A stretch of DNA of 64,000 nt from Saprospiraceae bacterium (GTDB taxonomy: Bacteria > Bacteroidota > Bacteroidia > Chitinophagales > Saprospiraceae). A program made the position numbers and the translations under genes. This document shows, piece after piece, positions 46,345-55,343 of the stretch. The notes beneath the pieces are model-generated. The model made no database searches and was not told where the DNA came from. It worked only from the letters and a program-made list of their open reading frames with translations. The number at the start of each line of letters is the position of its first letter. Positions within the stretch are counted from its first letter, which is position 1. Where the stretch lies: positions 806,001-870,000 of the forward strand of contig JAHBTU010000003.1 of assembly GCA_019638455.1 (NCBI GenBank). The letters are read 5' to 3'.

Positions 46345-47754
46345 TCATTCCTCATTCACGGCCTCCAACTGTTCGGCCTCTGCCTTTTGGGTCGCTGCAT
46401 CAAATATGTTGTGGAATTCATCCGATGGAATGGCCCTTTCCGTCACCGTCACTTGGTCGCGGATAGCCGCGAAGATTTTGTCAGTCTCGATTTCGCGTTC
46501 CACTTTTTCTACCTCCTTTTCATTTTCCATCAGGCGCTGCACACTGTTGTTGATGATGTGTTCGGGCAAGTCCACCTGAAAATAGCTACGGACACGGTCT
46601 TTAAAGGCTTCCACAATGTCGGCCTCCGTTACTTTTAGGCCATACATTTTCATGATTTTTTCGCGCAGCATTGTCCAGCGCAAGTTTTCGATAAAATAGG
46701 GGAATTCGGCCTCGATCTGTGTTTCGCTGAGCTTGCCTTCGTTGGACACGAGCAGCCAGCGTTTGAGGAATTTCTCAGGTAATTCTATGGGGTTGTCGCT
46801 CATCAATCGCTCTTGAAAAGCACGCATCAGGAGCGCATCGGAGCGCACATCGTAGAACTGCTGGATACCTTTTTTGAATTGTTCCAAAGCTTCCTCTTTG
46901 CTATTCACCTTGTCTGAGCCGAAGTAGCCTTCGAAGAATTCTTGGTCGAGTGCGGCGGCCTCCACACGGCTGACTTCTTCGATGGTACCCTCAAACCAAT
47001 CGCCCACCTCGCGGGAGTCGTCGGCTGGGATGTTCAGGATGTATTTCCGATACATCTCGTCTTTTTCATGGTTTTCGAGGGTGCGTGCATTGAACCGGAG
47101 CGTGTCGCCTTTTTTTGCGGAAAGCAACTGTTTTTTTGTCGGCTCGTCGGTCATGTCCTTGAGAAAGAGCGTTATGGTAGTTTCCCAACCTCCCTCTTTT
47201 ATTTCTCCGTTTTCAGCCTCGAGTTCGCGAGAGGCGATGCGCACGATGTCATTTTCCCGAATATCGTCTTCCGGGTTGCTGCGTTTGCCCATCCGGTTTC
47301 GAGCGTATTCGAGGTCCTGTTCGGCCAGTTCGTCGAGGTTTGAGATGACCAGTTTCTCGAACGAGGAGTTTTTTTCCAGACCATTTATTTCAAATGATGG
47401 CACGAAGCCGACCTCATAGGTCACGGCATATTCCGGTTCAGGGTCGCTGATTTTGAAGGTAAACTTCCGTTGTTCCTCGCTTGGCAAAGGCTGTCCCAAC
47501 ACCTCTAGCCCGCTCTCTCGGAGGAAGTCGTAGAGTTTTTTGGAGAGCAAATCGTTCAGCGTGTCGCTGAAGATGGCAGAACCGTAAAGCCTCTTTACAA
47601 CATCAATAGGGGTGTGACCTGCTCGGAAACCTTTAATGGGGACTCGATTGCGGAATTTCTTGATTTCCGCATCCAGTTGGGGCTTCAGTTCTTCGCGAGT
47701 GACGGTGACGGTGAGGAGGGCGGACGAATTGTCAATATCGTTGCGGACAACCAT
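46345..47754 (-). CDS. tig: Trigger factor
   Basis: 469-residue ribosome-associated chaperone. The ribosome-binding loop is KGFRAGHTPIDVVKRLYG, the middle part is a PPIase-like domain, and the C-terminal helical arms cover about 250-430. Identity with E. coli Tig would be low, as is usual in Bacteroidota. The ATG at 47754 (MVVRND) is chosen; the longer frame reads through the tRNA-Leu gene region and is not protein-like. First in the tig-clpP-clpX cluster. Confidence 0.9.
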   Translation of the reverse strand: MVVRNDIDNSSALLTVTVTREELKPQLDAEIKKFRNRVPIKGFRAGHTPIDVVKRLYGSAIFSDTLNDLLSKKLYDFLRESGLEVLGQPLPSEEQRKFTFKISDPEPEYAVTYEVGFVPSFEINGLEKNSSFEKLVISNLDELAEQDLEYARNRMGKRSNPEDDIRENDIVRIASRELEAENGEIKEGGWETTITLFLKDMTDEPTKKQLLSAKKGDTLRFNARTLENHEKDEMYRKYILNIPADDSREVGDWFEGTIEEVSRVEAAALDQEFFEGYFGSDKVNSKEEALEQFKKGIQQFYDVRSDALLMRAFQERLMSDNPIELPEKFLKRWLLVSNEGKLSETQIEAEFPYFIENLRWTMLREKIMKMYGLKVTEADIVEAFKDRVRSYFQVDLPEHIINNSVQRLMENEKEVEKVEREIETDKIFAAIRDQVTVTERAIPSDEFHNIFDAATQKAEAEQLEAVNEE

Positions 47755-47811
47755 GTATCTGTAATGAGTTGAGTAGTTATTGGTCAATGGGTACTCATCA
47801 AAAAAAAGAAG

Positions 47812-47892
47812 TGCGGGCGGAGGGACTCGAACCCCCATGCCTCTCGGCGCCAGATCCTAAGTCTGGTACGTCTACCAATTTCGCCACGCCCG
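47812..47892 (-). tRNA. tRNA-Leu (anticodon TAG)
   Basis: On the minus strand: acceptor GCGGGCG pairs with CGCCCGC, D-arm with TGGTAGAC, anticodon stem CCAGA/TCTGG around CTTAGGA with anticodon TAG, a long variable arm CGCCGAGAGGCATG as in type II tRNAs, and a T-arm GGGGGTTCGAGTCCCTC. The CCA end is not encoded. It lies 57 bases upstream of tig on the same strand and may be cotranscribed. Confidence 0.97.
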
Positions 47893-48142
47893 CGTTGTGA
47901 TGTTGATTTAGGTAACGTGCCACCTCATTCGGTGTAATGACAGTTGGCAGATTTTTTGTAATTCTAAAATTTTCAGTTCCAAAAGCCTGTCATTCGTTCC
48001 CAACCCCCTTTTTCAAAAAGGAGGGCAAAAGTACAGTCTTTCGACAAAAAAGAAAGCACCCCGCCAATATAAAAACCGTTAACGAGCCGTAAACATATTT
48101 TGCCAACCCGAAGTTTGATTCTAATTTCGCTGAAAATTCGCA

Positions 48143-50467
48143 ATGGGCATCATGGAGCAGGAAGATTTCACCAACGCGGCGACACCAACCGAGACAAATA
48201 AAGAGGAGAAGGGCAATCAAGCACACCCGCTCAATGGGAGCGCCATGCCTGGTGAAGCGGAAGACCGCGCTCTTATCAACCGCGCTTATCGCAAACTGCT
48301 CAAATCCTTCAAAACTCCGCTCAACAAAGAAGACCGCAAGGCCATTCGCGCGGCCTTTGAAATGGCAGCGGAGGCGCACAAAAAACAACGCAGAAAGTCG
48401 GGCGAGCCCTATATCACGCACCCAATCGCCGTGGCGCGGATTTGTGTGGAAGAAATTGGGCTGGGGCCTACGGCGGCCATTTGTGCGCTGCTTCACGACG
48501 TGGTGGAAGATACCGACATCACGCTCAAGGAAATCCATGAGCGTTTTGGCCCGCGCGTGTCGCTCATCGTGGATGGATTGACCAAGCTCGATGGACTGCA
48601 CGACTCGGAAAGCCCACAAGCCGAAAACATAGGCAAGGTGCTCCGTGCGATGGTCTCCGATGTGCGGGTAGTGCTGATAAAAATGGCCGACCGCCTCCAC
48701 AACCTGCGCACCATCAAAAGCATGGCGCATCACAAACAACTGAAAATCGCCGCAGAAACCACCTCTATCTACGCCCCTCTGGCGCACCGATTGGGCCTTT
48801 ACAAAATCAAAAGCGAGTTTCAGGATTTGTGCCTGAAAATCAATCACCCCGAAGAATATCACGAAATCGCCGACAAGCTGGCGCAAACCCGCCGTGCCCG
48901 CGAACACTATATCCGCGAGTTCACCAAACCCATCCATGCATGGCTCGACGAGATGGGCATCCCGGCTCGCATCACCGGGCGCCCCAAAACGATTTACTCG
49001 ATTCGGAATAAGATAAAGACCAAACAGGTGTCGTTTGAAGACATCTACGACCTCTTTGCCGTTCGCATCGTGTTGGACGTGCCGCCCGATGAGGAGCGTA
49101 TGGCTTGCTGGCAGGTTTACACTTTCGTGACCGACTACTACAAACCCATACCCGAACGCCTCAAAGATTGGATTACCAGCCCCAAAGCCAATGGCTACGA
49201 ATCGCTCCACACAACGGTGGTTGGCCCGGAAGGGCGCTATGTGGAGGTGCAAATTCGTTCGGAGCGGATGGACGACATCGCCGAGCGCGGGTTTGCTGCG
49301 CATTGGAAATATAAAGGGGTGGCCGGGCTGAGCAAGCAAAAGAAAGATGTGTTCGAGAATTGGCTCAACCAGGTGCGCGAAACGCTGGAAAACACTGGCA
49401 CCGGAAATGCGGTGGAATTCCTCGCCGATTTTCAGAGCAACTTACTCACCGACGACATACATGTGTTCACTCCAAAAGGGGAGATGAAAATATTGCCAGA
49501 AGGAGCCACCGCGCTTGATTTTGCCTTCAGCATTCACTCCGACATTGGCTGCACCTGCCAAGCGGTGAAGGTGAACAACCGACTCGAGCGCATTGATTAT
49601 GTGCTCCACAGCGGCGACCAAGTGGAGGTCATCACCAACAAAAAACAAAAACCCAAAGAGGATTGGCTCCAGTTCGTCGTCACTTCAAGAGCGAAAACGC
49701 GGATTCGCACCGCGCTCAAAGAAGAAAAGCGCAAGCAGGCGGAATTTGGCCGTGAGATACTCGAACGCAAACTCAACGCCTTCAAATGCTCGGTGGAAGA
49801 TAATGCCGATATGCTGGCCAAATGGTATGGCTATCCCAACCGATTAGAATTTTTGAGCGCCATCTATCTGGAACAAGTGGATTTGAAAGACCTCAAAAAA
49901 TTCCGCTCGGATGGTGTGCATCTGGTGGAAATCGAGGAAAAAAATATCAAGCCGGACGCAGCGGAGGCCGTTACTGACGAAGCAACCCCCGCAGTTCGCC
50001 TCAAACCCGGCGACAAGCCACAAGTCATCATCAACGGGGAGCCGGGCAGCTACTATCCCTACTCTTTTGCCACCTGCTGCAATCCCGTGCATGGCGACGC
50101 GATATTTGCTTATGTGACCGTCAGCCAAGGGGTCAAAATCCACCGAACCACCTGCCCAAATGCCGACCACCTGCTTTCCAACTACGGCCACCGCATCCTC
50201 GGTGCGGGGTGGGGCAACGTGGTGAAATCCAACTTCCTCACCACACTCGTCGTCACGGGTATTGACAGCGGCCCGGGTGTCATCAAGGAACTCACCGACA
50301 AAATATCGGGGCTTGGCATCAACATCAGGTCGTTCTCCATCTCTGGTGAGGGAGGCTATTTCGAGGGGCGAGTCGGGCTGGTGGTCGCCAATCTCGACCA
50401 ACTCAATGTGGTGATAAGGGAATTAAAAAGTTTTGATTGGGTGTCGCAAGTAATTCGAGAGAGTTGA
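48143..50467 (+). CDS. rel: Bifunctional (p)ppGpp synthetase/hydrolase
   Basis: 774 residues with the Rel/SpoT order: HD hydrolase domain (about 65-220) with THPIAVA (His93) and LLHDVVEDTD (His118/Asp119) intact, synthetase domain (about 250-400) with ITGRPKTIYSI and TSPKANGYESLHTTVVGPEG, TGS domain (about 440-500) with VFTPKGEMKILPEGATALDFAFSIHSDIG, a helical and zinc-finger-like region, and an ACT domain near the C-terminus. It makes and degrades the stringent-response alarmone. The start at 48143 is followed by an MEQEDF start at 48152; either is possible. A strong terminator follows. Confidence 0.95.
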   Translation: MGIMEQEDFTNAATPTETNKEEKGNQAHPLNGSAMPGEAEDRALINRAYRKLLKSFKTPLNKEDRKAIRAAFEMAAEAHKKQRRKSGEPYITHPIAVARICVEEIGLGPTAAICALLHDVVEDTDITLKEIHERFGPRVSLIVDGLTKLDGLHDSESPQAENIGKVLRAMVSDVRVVLIKMADRLHNLRTIKSMAHHKQLKIAAETTSIYAPLAHRLGLYKIKSEFQDLCLKINHPEEYHEIADKLAQTRRAREHYIREFTKPIHAWLDEMGIPARITGRPKTIYSIRNKIKTKQVSFEDIYDLFAVRIVLDVPPDEERMACWQVYTFVTDYYKPIPERLKDWITSPKANGYESLHTTVVGPEGRYVEVQIRSERMDDIAERGFAAHWKYKGVAGLSKQKKDVFENWLNQVRETLENTGTGNAVEFLADFQSNLLTDDIHVFTPKGEMKILPEGATALDFAFSIHSDIGCTCQAVKVNNRLERIDYVLHSGDQVEVITNKKQKPKEDWLQFVVTSRAKTRIRTALKEEKRKQAEFGREILERKLNAFKCSVEDNADMLAKWYGYPNRLEFLSAIYLEQVDLKDLKKFRSDGVHLVEIEEKNIKPDAAEAVTDEATPAVRLKPGDKPQVIINGEPGSYYPYSFATCCNPVHGDAIFAYVTVSQGVKIHRTTCPNADHLLSNYGHRILGAGWGNVVKSNFLTTLVVTGIDSGPGVIKELTDKISGLGINIRSFSISGEGGYFEGRVGLVVANLDQLNVVIRELKSFDWVSQVIRES

Positions 50468-50501
50468 GGTGATTCGTGCATTTGCTGCATCATCTCGCAA
50501 G

Positions 50502-50550
50502 CAAGCGGGTTTGCACGGCCAAGCAGCCATGCAAACCCGCTTGTTTTTTG
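50502..50550 (+). terminator. Rho-independent terminator after rel
   Basis: CAAGCGGGTTTGCA and its complement TGCAAACCCGCTTG form a perfect 14-base stem followed by six T residues, 35 bases after the stop codon. Confidence 0.93.
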
Positions 50551-50644
50551 TTCAACTATACTTCTAACCTTCAAGTTTTCAGCATGATTCAAGTCGCAAT
50601 TCATTTTAAATCAAGCAGGGTGGGTCGTGATGAACTGAAAATTC

Positions 50645-50680
50645 TTGCCAAGTAAGGGGATAAATATCCCCTACTTTTAC
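50645..50680 (+). promoter_or_regulatory. Promoter and palindromic operator of the patatin gene
   Basis: AGGGGATA-AA-TATCCCCT is a perfect palindrome at 50655-50672; its last T begins the -7-like box TACTTTTA (50672-50679). TTG at 50645-50647 could be the -33 element, though the spacing is long. A regulator bound here would cover the promoter. The start codon is 21 bases downstream of the box. Confidence 0.55.
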
Positions 50681-50700
50681 GACACAAAACAAGACAATTC

Positions 50701-52947
50701 ATGAATCGGATTTTACTTTTGGCAGTATTGCCACTCTTACTTTGTTTTTCACTTCAAGCCCAACAATCTTCGCAAACCCGCCCCAAAATCGGCCTCGCCC
50801 TTAGTGGCGGCGGTGCCAAAGGACTGGCACATATCGGCGTGCTGAAAGCCATTGATTCCGCCGGGCTTAAGATTGATTGCCTCACGGGCACAAGCATGGG
50901 CAGCATCGTCGGCGGGCTGTATGCCTTGGGCTATTCGAGCGATTCCATTGAAAAAATGGCGCGCACCCTCGAATGGGATGTGCTGCTCACCAACAGAACC
51001 TCTCTTCGGTCCATGATTATGGAAGAAAAGGAGGAGTACGGCAAATATGCGCTCGAGCTGCAACTGACAGGGAATGGTTTCAAGTTGCCTACGGGTGTGT
51101 TGGAGGGCACTGAAATGTGGCTGAAACTCGCGGAGATGTTTGCCCCTGCCTACAACATCACGGATTTTGACAAAATGCCGATTCCTTTCCGATGTGTCGG
51201 CACGGAGGTCGGCACGGGGCACCCTGTGGTGCTGAAAGAGGGTAGTCTGGTCAACTCTATTCGGGCAAGCATGGCCATTCCGAGCGTGTTCACGGCGGTG
51301 GAGATTGATGGCAGGGTGTTGGTGGATGGGGGCATCGTGCGCAATCTTCCCGTGTCCGATGTGAAAGACATGGGGGCTGATTACATCATTGGCAGTAGTG
51401 TGTCGAGTGGCCTATTGCCGCAAGAAAAGCTGACCGATGCCGCCTCTATTTTAATGCAAGTCATCTTTTTGCCCGATGGATTGCAACACCAAGAACAAGT
51501 CAAATTGTGCAGCCTTTACATAGAACACCCGGTGGAGGACGATTTTAGCGCCGCGAGTTTTGGAAGAGGCAACGAGATTATTGATGTCGGCATCGAACAG
51601 GGAAGGCTCTGGTACCCACGCCTCAAGCATCTGGCAGACTCGCTCGACGCCATTTATGGAAAGCCGGATTTGAACGCGCGGCGCCTGCCCAATGCGGATT
51701 CCGTCTTAGTGTCGGAGGTCGAAGTGCGCGGCCTGAAACGCACCAGCGAAGCTTATTTTCTCAAAATGATGGGTTTCGACCCACAGCGTTATTACAACAT
51801 GGCGCGACTTTCAAGCCGGGTGCGCAACGTGTTCGGGACGCGCTACTACAATCGCATCCTTTACTCGCTGGAATCTTTGCCCGACGGCACTAACAAGGTG
51901 ATTTTTGACGTGGAAGAAAACGCCCTCACGCAAGCAAAACTCGCGCTGCACTACAACTCGTTTAGCAGCATCAGCCTTAACGCCAACCTCACCACCCGCA
52001 ATCTTTTCATGCCAGCGTCGCGTAGTTTGGTCACTTTGGCGCTGAGCGAGAACTTCCGGGCACGCGGAGAGCATTTGCAGCAATTTGGGAAAAGCAACCG
52101 ACTGGCCTTTATCGCGGGTGCCCAGTTTGAGACGTTCGGTTTCACCAACTACCAACGGTTCGTCCCCAGTGGTTCGCAGCGCCAAACCTTTTTTAAAGGA
52201 GAAACCAAACTACAATATTCCACCAAACGCCGGCTGACACTCGGCACGGGTTGGCGATACGAATGGCTCCACTACCGCCCCTCCATCGCGTCGCGGCTCG
52301 ACTTGCGCGGCGAGAATCGGGTGCAGACACTGTTCGGCTTCCTCGCGTTCAACACGCTCGATGCCCCGGTGCTCCCCAGAAGCGGGTTAAAAATGGGCGT
52401 GGAGGTGGGCTACTTGTTTCAGCAGCGCCCTGCCCTCACGGCGCTCATCAACGGCGAGCCGTTCGGCAATCTCGACTCGCTCGGCATCCGGGCCAACGAC
52501 TTCCCTCGATTCACTTTCAATGCCGACTGGTACAAGCCTCTCAGCCGCCGCACCACGCTCGTGTGGCAAGCCCAAACAGGCTTGAATTTTAGTTATCGGC
52601 AGACGCTGCTCAACGACTTTGCCCTCGGCGGCTTGTTGCGTCAGTTCCGCAACCAAGTCACGTTCGCGGGCTTGCAGGAGGCGACGGTCTATACACCCAG
52701 CGTGGCAGCATTGTCGGTCGGGGTGCGTCAGGAAATACTCGGCAATCTTTTTGCGACGCTTCGCGCCGATGGTGCCGCGCACAATTTTATCAGTCGCAGA
52801 GAAGGGCTTCAAGCGCCCGATTTTCTTTCCGGCGCGGCGCTGACGGCGGCATACAATTCACCCATCGGGCCGCTCGAACTCAGCGTGATGTATTCGCCCG
52901 AGTCGGGCAGGGTAGGCACTTACATCAATTTTGGGTTGGCGTTCTAA
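50701..52947 (+). CDS. Patatin-like phospholipase with outer-membrane barrel
   Basis: 748 residues. Signal peptide (1-21), a patatin domain (about 28-300) with the oxyanion GGGAKG (37-42), nucleophile GTSMG (Ser65) and DGG (Asp209), a POTRA-like domain (about 330-410, VSEVEVRGLKRTSEAYFLKMM), and a BamA/Omp85-type barrel to the end, finishing GTYINFGLAF. This matches the type VD autotransporter design (PlpD), in which the barrel exports the phospholipase; the patatin may reach the cell surface or be released. It has an operator-like palindrome at its promoter. The last four bases overlap the convergent GNAT gene. Confidence 0.92.
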   Translation: MNRILLLAVLPLLLCFSLQAQQSSQTRPKIGLALSGGGAKGLAHIGVLKAIDSAGLKIDCLTGTSMGSIVGGLYALGYSSDSIEKMARTLEWDVLLTNRTSLRSMIMEEKEEYGKYALELQLTGNGFKLPTGVLEGTEMWLKLAEMFAPAYNITDFDKMPIPFRCVGTEVGTGHPVVLKEGSLVNSIRASMAIPSVFTAVEIDGRVLVDGGIVRNLPVSDVKDMGADYIIGSSVSSGLLPQEKLTDAASILMQVIFLPDGLQHQEQVKLCSLYIEHPVEDDFSAASFGRGNEIIDVGIEQGRLWYPRLKHLADSLDAIYGKPDLNARRLPNADSVLVSEVEVRGLKRTSEAYFLKMMGFDPQRYYNMARLSSRVRNVFGTRYYNRILYSLESLPDGTNKVIFDVEENALTQAKLALHYNSFSSISLNANLTTRNLFMPASRSLVTLALSENFRARGEHLQQFGKSNRLAFIAGAQFETFGFTNYQRFVPSGSQRQTFFKGETKLQYSTKRRLTLGTGWRYEWLHYRPSIASRLDLRGENRVQTLFGFLAFNTLDAPVLPRSGLKMGVEVGYLFQQRPALTALINGEPFGNLDSLGIRANDFPRFTFNADWYKPLSRRTTLVWQAQTGLNFSYRQTLLNDFALGGLLRQFRNQVTFAGLQEATVYTPSVAALSVGVRQEILGNLFATLRADGAAHNFISRREGLQAPDFLSGAALTAAYNSPIGPLELSVMYSPESGRVGTYINFGLAF

Positions 52948-53549
52948 TGTTTGCTCAATTCTTCGGGCGATTTTGATTCGTCAGACGAATGCACAGAATG
53001 ATATGGATTTATTTTCGAGTAAATGCGCGAATCCAAGAAGCGCCCCTCTAAGTAGAGATTTTCCCGAAAATAAGCCTCTTGCACGAAACCGTGTTTTTCC
53101 AACAGCCGCCCCGAAGCCTCGTTTTCGGGGTCGGTGTTGGCCTCTATGCTGTGGAAATTCAGCACCCGGAAGCAGTATTCGAGTGCGGCGGTCATCGCTT
53201 CGCTCATAATGCCTCGACCCCAGTAGTCGGGGTGCAACATATAGCCGATTTCGGTGCGGTGGTTGGCTTTGTCCATTTTCCAGAAGGAAATGTTGCCAAG
53301 CATTTTTGGCTGCCCGTGAAAAGAAATTCCCCACGCGACGGCCTCATTTTGAGCAAAATTCGCCCGAATTTTTTCAATGAACTCCACCGCCTCGCTTACG
53401 TCTTTTTGCAATGGCCGACCCAAATAGCGCATCGCCTGCTCATTGGAGCGCAGTTGAAAAAGGGATTCCGCGTCGTCGGGGGTCATTTCGCGCAGGAGCA
53501 GGCGCGGGGTGTGGAGGGTGGGGAAGGAGGTGAAGGAGATGGAGAGCAT
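52944..53549 (-). CDS. GNAT-family N-acetyltransferase, RimJ/RimL type
   Basis: 201 residues. TPRLLLREMTPDDAESLFQLRSNEQAMRYLGRPL and the acetyl-CoA site HPDYWGRGIMSEAMTAALEY match the RimJ/RimL ribosomal-protein acetyltransferase branch, followed by NFHSIEANTDPENEASGRLLEKHGFVQE. The substrate cannot be told from sequence. It starts nine bases from the broken toxin gene at 53559 and ends overlapping the patatin gene, marking the edge of the toxin-antitoxin island. Confidence 0.88.
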   Translation of the reverse strand: MLSISFTSFPTLHTPRLLLREMTPDDAESLFQLRSNEQAMRYLGRPLQKDVSEAVEFIEKIRANFAQNEAVAWGISFHGQPKMLGNISFWKMDKANHRTEIGYMLHPDYWGRGIMSEAMTAALEYCFRVLNFHSIEANTDPENEASGRLLEKHGFVQEAYFRENLYLEGRFLDSRIYSKINPYHSVHSSDESKSPEELSKH

Positions 53550-53558
53550 GGGAGGAAA

Positions 53559-53900
53559 TTATGAAATCTTCAAAACCGATTTTGATGCCACTTCGATTTC
53601 AGTCAACTTAGTGGAAGAAACGTTGCCGATTTTGTGCACCAGCCTCAATTTTGAAACGGAGCGAACTTGGAAACAATCGGCTGCGGAAGGCTTGGAAAGA
53701 TTGTTGACGGCATCCGGTTCAAGTTTTACCATCCACGACGCTGCGCCGTATTGAGGCTTCCAGGCTGTTATCGGTACGATGACTTTGAGCGGCAAAATGC
53801 CAATCGCATCGTCATTGACTATTACGGCTGGTCTGGATTTTTGAATCTTGGCGCCGATGGTAGGGTCAAGATTGACTTGTCAGATTTCACCGTGTTTCAT
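53559..53900 (-). pseudogene. mazF-like toxin gene with in-frame stop
   Basis: The frame from ATG at 53900 reads MKHGEI, then TGA, then QVNLDPTIGAKIQKSRPAV, then VNDDAIGILPLKVIVPITAW and on to the stop at 53559: 113 codons. MazF/PemK endoribonucleases have a conserved GEIWxVxLDPTxG start, so the TGA replaces the usual tryptophan codon (one base change). The rest, including SKPSAADCFQVRSVSK, is intact, so decay is recent. It overlaps the end of the antitoxin gene at 53887 by 14 bases, as in normal operons. A sequencing error or recoding are alternatives; TGA is a true stop elsewhere in the window. Confidence 0.82.
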
Positions 53901-54156
53901 GGAAAGTTTCAGCATCTAAGGCCGTGAAGGAAGTGAGTTCTTCATCGTGCAGGTAGTCGTTCAGCAAAAGCGCAGCCGCATCCTTCATTTCCAACCGAGC
54001 ATAATCGGCAGAAGGTTCTTGCACCATATTTACTTTCTCCGCGCTTGCAACGACTTCCTTTTGAATATCCTGCAAAAATTGTTTCTTCTGTTTCGGTGGC
54101 AGTTGCCGGAACAGTTGGAGCAGTTGCTCGTAGCCGATTTCAAGATTTATGTTCAT
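53887..54156 (-). CDS. Antitoxin of the broken mazF-like module
   Basis: 89 residues. It starts MNINLEIGYEQLLQLFRQLPPKQKKQFLQDIQKEV, a helical, charged segment, and ends in an acidic part that should bind the toxin. The same N-terminus occurs in the antitoxin at 55330 and, as a fused remnant, before the DUF2442 gene, so the three share an ancestor. The frame is intact. The stop codon overlaps the toxin start, which supports an antitoxin-toxin pair. Its first bases and the region before it belong to the exact 106-bp duplication at 54122-54227. Confidence 0.75.
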   Translation of the reverse strand: MNINLEIGYEQLLQLFRQLPPKQKKQFLQDIQKEVVASAEKVNMVQEPSADYARLEMKDAAALLLNDYLHDEELTSFTALDAETFHETR

Positions 54157-54227
54157 GTCTTTTACTTTTCGGTTTGAGGGTTTTGGGAGACAAATTTAGT
54201 CGTGTGCGGCGAAAAGGCAAATCACAT
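54122..54227. repeat. 106-bp exact duplication, copy A
   Basis: Identical base for base to 54823-54928. It covers the first codons of the antitoxin (MNINLEIGYEQL) and the upstream leader and promoter region. A diverged relative lies at 55532-55610. Confidence 0.95.
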
Positions 54228-54277
54228 TCATCCCATACTGCTTGCCAACTGTGGAAAGTCTGTTCAAGAGGGGAAAT

Positions 54278-54538
54278 TTATCGCAGCGGTAAAATCTTCA
54301 AAAGAGGCTCAAGATTGCTGGCTTTCTCCCAATTTTCCATCAATTCTTTTTTGTGCAAAGTCGCCCATTCGATGACCATGCCGAGCGCACGGGAAGGAAC
54401 TTTACCCTCGATAACAGTCAAGGTACTGATTTCGATAAGACATTCATCTTCACCATATTGGGCGTGGAAATGGGGCGGGTTGTGGTCGTTGAAGTACATC
54501 GAAATGATGATGCCAAAGAAGCGGCTAATCTGCGGCAT
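54278..54538 (-). CDS. DUF4160 protein
   Basis: 86 residues. MPQISRFFGIIISMYFNDHNPPHFHAQYGE (the conserved NPPHFHA core) and the C-terminal WEKASNLEPLLKILPLR identify DUF4160. The family is usually encoded next to DUF2442, as here (overlap of 14 bases), and the pair is often listed with toxin-antitoxin-like or mobile-element cargo, but its role is not established. The frame is intact. Confidence 0.85.
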   Translation of the reverse strand: MPQISRFFGIIISMYFNDHNPPHFHAQYGEDECLIEISTLTVIEGKVPSRALGMVIEWATLHKKELMENWEKASNLEPLLKILPLR

Positions 54539-54818
54539 GGGCGGGTTGTTTTCGCTGGGCTTTGAATTGTTCGAAGGTCAAACCCTTGATTTGCAGGTAG
54601 AGGCTGTCGGGGTCGAGGTCGAGCATTTCGTTCCAAACAAGGGCGTTCGTTTCGGGGTCAATTTTTACCTGAAAAAACAAATCGCCTTCGTCCCATTGCC
54701 GAAAAACGCCGCGCCCGGCGAGGTGCGACACGTCGGCCACGCCTTCCGTGCCGTCGGCGTAACGAAGCTGGAGTTTGTATTGGGCGGCGGGTTGGACGGA
54801 GAGAAGGTGTGGGAACAT
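54525..54818 (-). CDS. DUF2442 protein
   Basis: 97 residues from the ATG at 54818 (MFPHLLSVQPAAQYKLQLRYADGTEGVADVS), with GRGVFRQWDEGDLFFQVKIDPETNALVWNEMLDLDPDSLY, the conserved DUF2442 region. The frame continues upstream to 54857 and would add MNINLEIGYEQLP, the antitoxin N-terminus, because the duplicated leader is joined in frame. Which start is used is unclear; transcription and translation signals of the antitoxin may now drive this gene. It overlaps DUF4160, its usual partner. Confidence 0.8.
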   Translation of the reverse strand: MFPHLLSVQPAAQYKLQLRYADGTEGVADVSHLAGRGVFRQWDEGDLFFQVKIDPETNALVWNEMLDLDPDSLYLQIKGLTFEQFKAQRKQPAHAAD

Positions 54819-54822
54819 AGGT

Positions 54823-54928
54823 AGTTGCTCGTAGCCGATTTCAAGATTTATGTTCATGTCTTTTACTTTTCGGTTTGAGGGTTTTGGGAGACAAATTTAG
54901 TCGTGTGCGGCGAAAAGGCAAATCACAT
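54823..54928. repeat. 106-bp exact duplication, copy B
   Basis: Identical to 54122-54227. Here the duplicated antitoxin start is fused to the DUF2442 gene. Beyond 54928 the sequence differs at once, entering the gap before the vapC-like pseudogene at 54960. Confidence 0.95.
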
Positions 54929-54959
54929 ATTTCCAATGGAATCCCAACACGCGGATTTT

Positions 54960-55343
54960 CTATGGCTTTTGAACCAAAGTCAGGCCATTAATTCGACCAA
55001 AATGTTTGTCGTTCAAAGTCGCTACTGGCAAGTTGTGAACCAAAGCAGTCGCGCCAATCAGCACATCCGAAATGCCGATTTACTGGCCGGTTTTGAGCAA
55101 TGTTTGCTGAATGTCGCCAGCCTTTTCCGCTTCCGCATCGCCGAACGGGAGTGTTTTCAAAGTCGAAAAGAGATTTTGCCAAAAGGCACTATGGCTCGGA
55201 CGGTTGCCGACCCAGATTTCAAACTTGGAAATAGTAGAAACATAAATCTCCGTGTGCTTCCCGGCGAGGTCATAAAGGAAGGTCTTGGTTTTGTCCTGTT
55301 TGCGAAAATACTCGATGAGGACAGAGGTGTCAATTAAGACCAT
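54960..55343 (-). pseudogene. vapC-like PIN-domain toxin gene with in-frame stop
   Basis: From ATG at 55343 the frame reads MVLIDTSVLIEYFRK, then ...VSTISKFEIWVG..., to TAA at 55080-55082, and then continues without shift as IGISDVLIGATALVHNLPVATLN and DKHFGRINGLTLVQKP to TAG at 54960: 127 codons in all. The first acidic residue (Asp5), Glu in SKFEIW and the SDVLIGATA aspartate are present, so only the single TAA breaks the gene. Without repair the product lacks the third acidic cluster and should be inactive. It overlaps the antitoxin gene at 55330 by 14 bases. Confidence 0.85.

Noticed and set aside
53559..53900. TGA read as tryptophan (a recoded genome) to explain the intact mazF frame
   Set aside because: TGA is the normal stop of several genes in the window, such as the kinase at 4822-5394, and the vapC-like gene is broken by TAA, which no simple recoding explains.
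53667..53927. An 86-residue plus-strand frame in the mazF-like region, with YHPRRCAVLRLPGCYRY-type sequence
   Set aside because: The minus strand of the same stretch encodes a MazF with conserved motifs, so the plus-strand frame is its antisense shadow.
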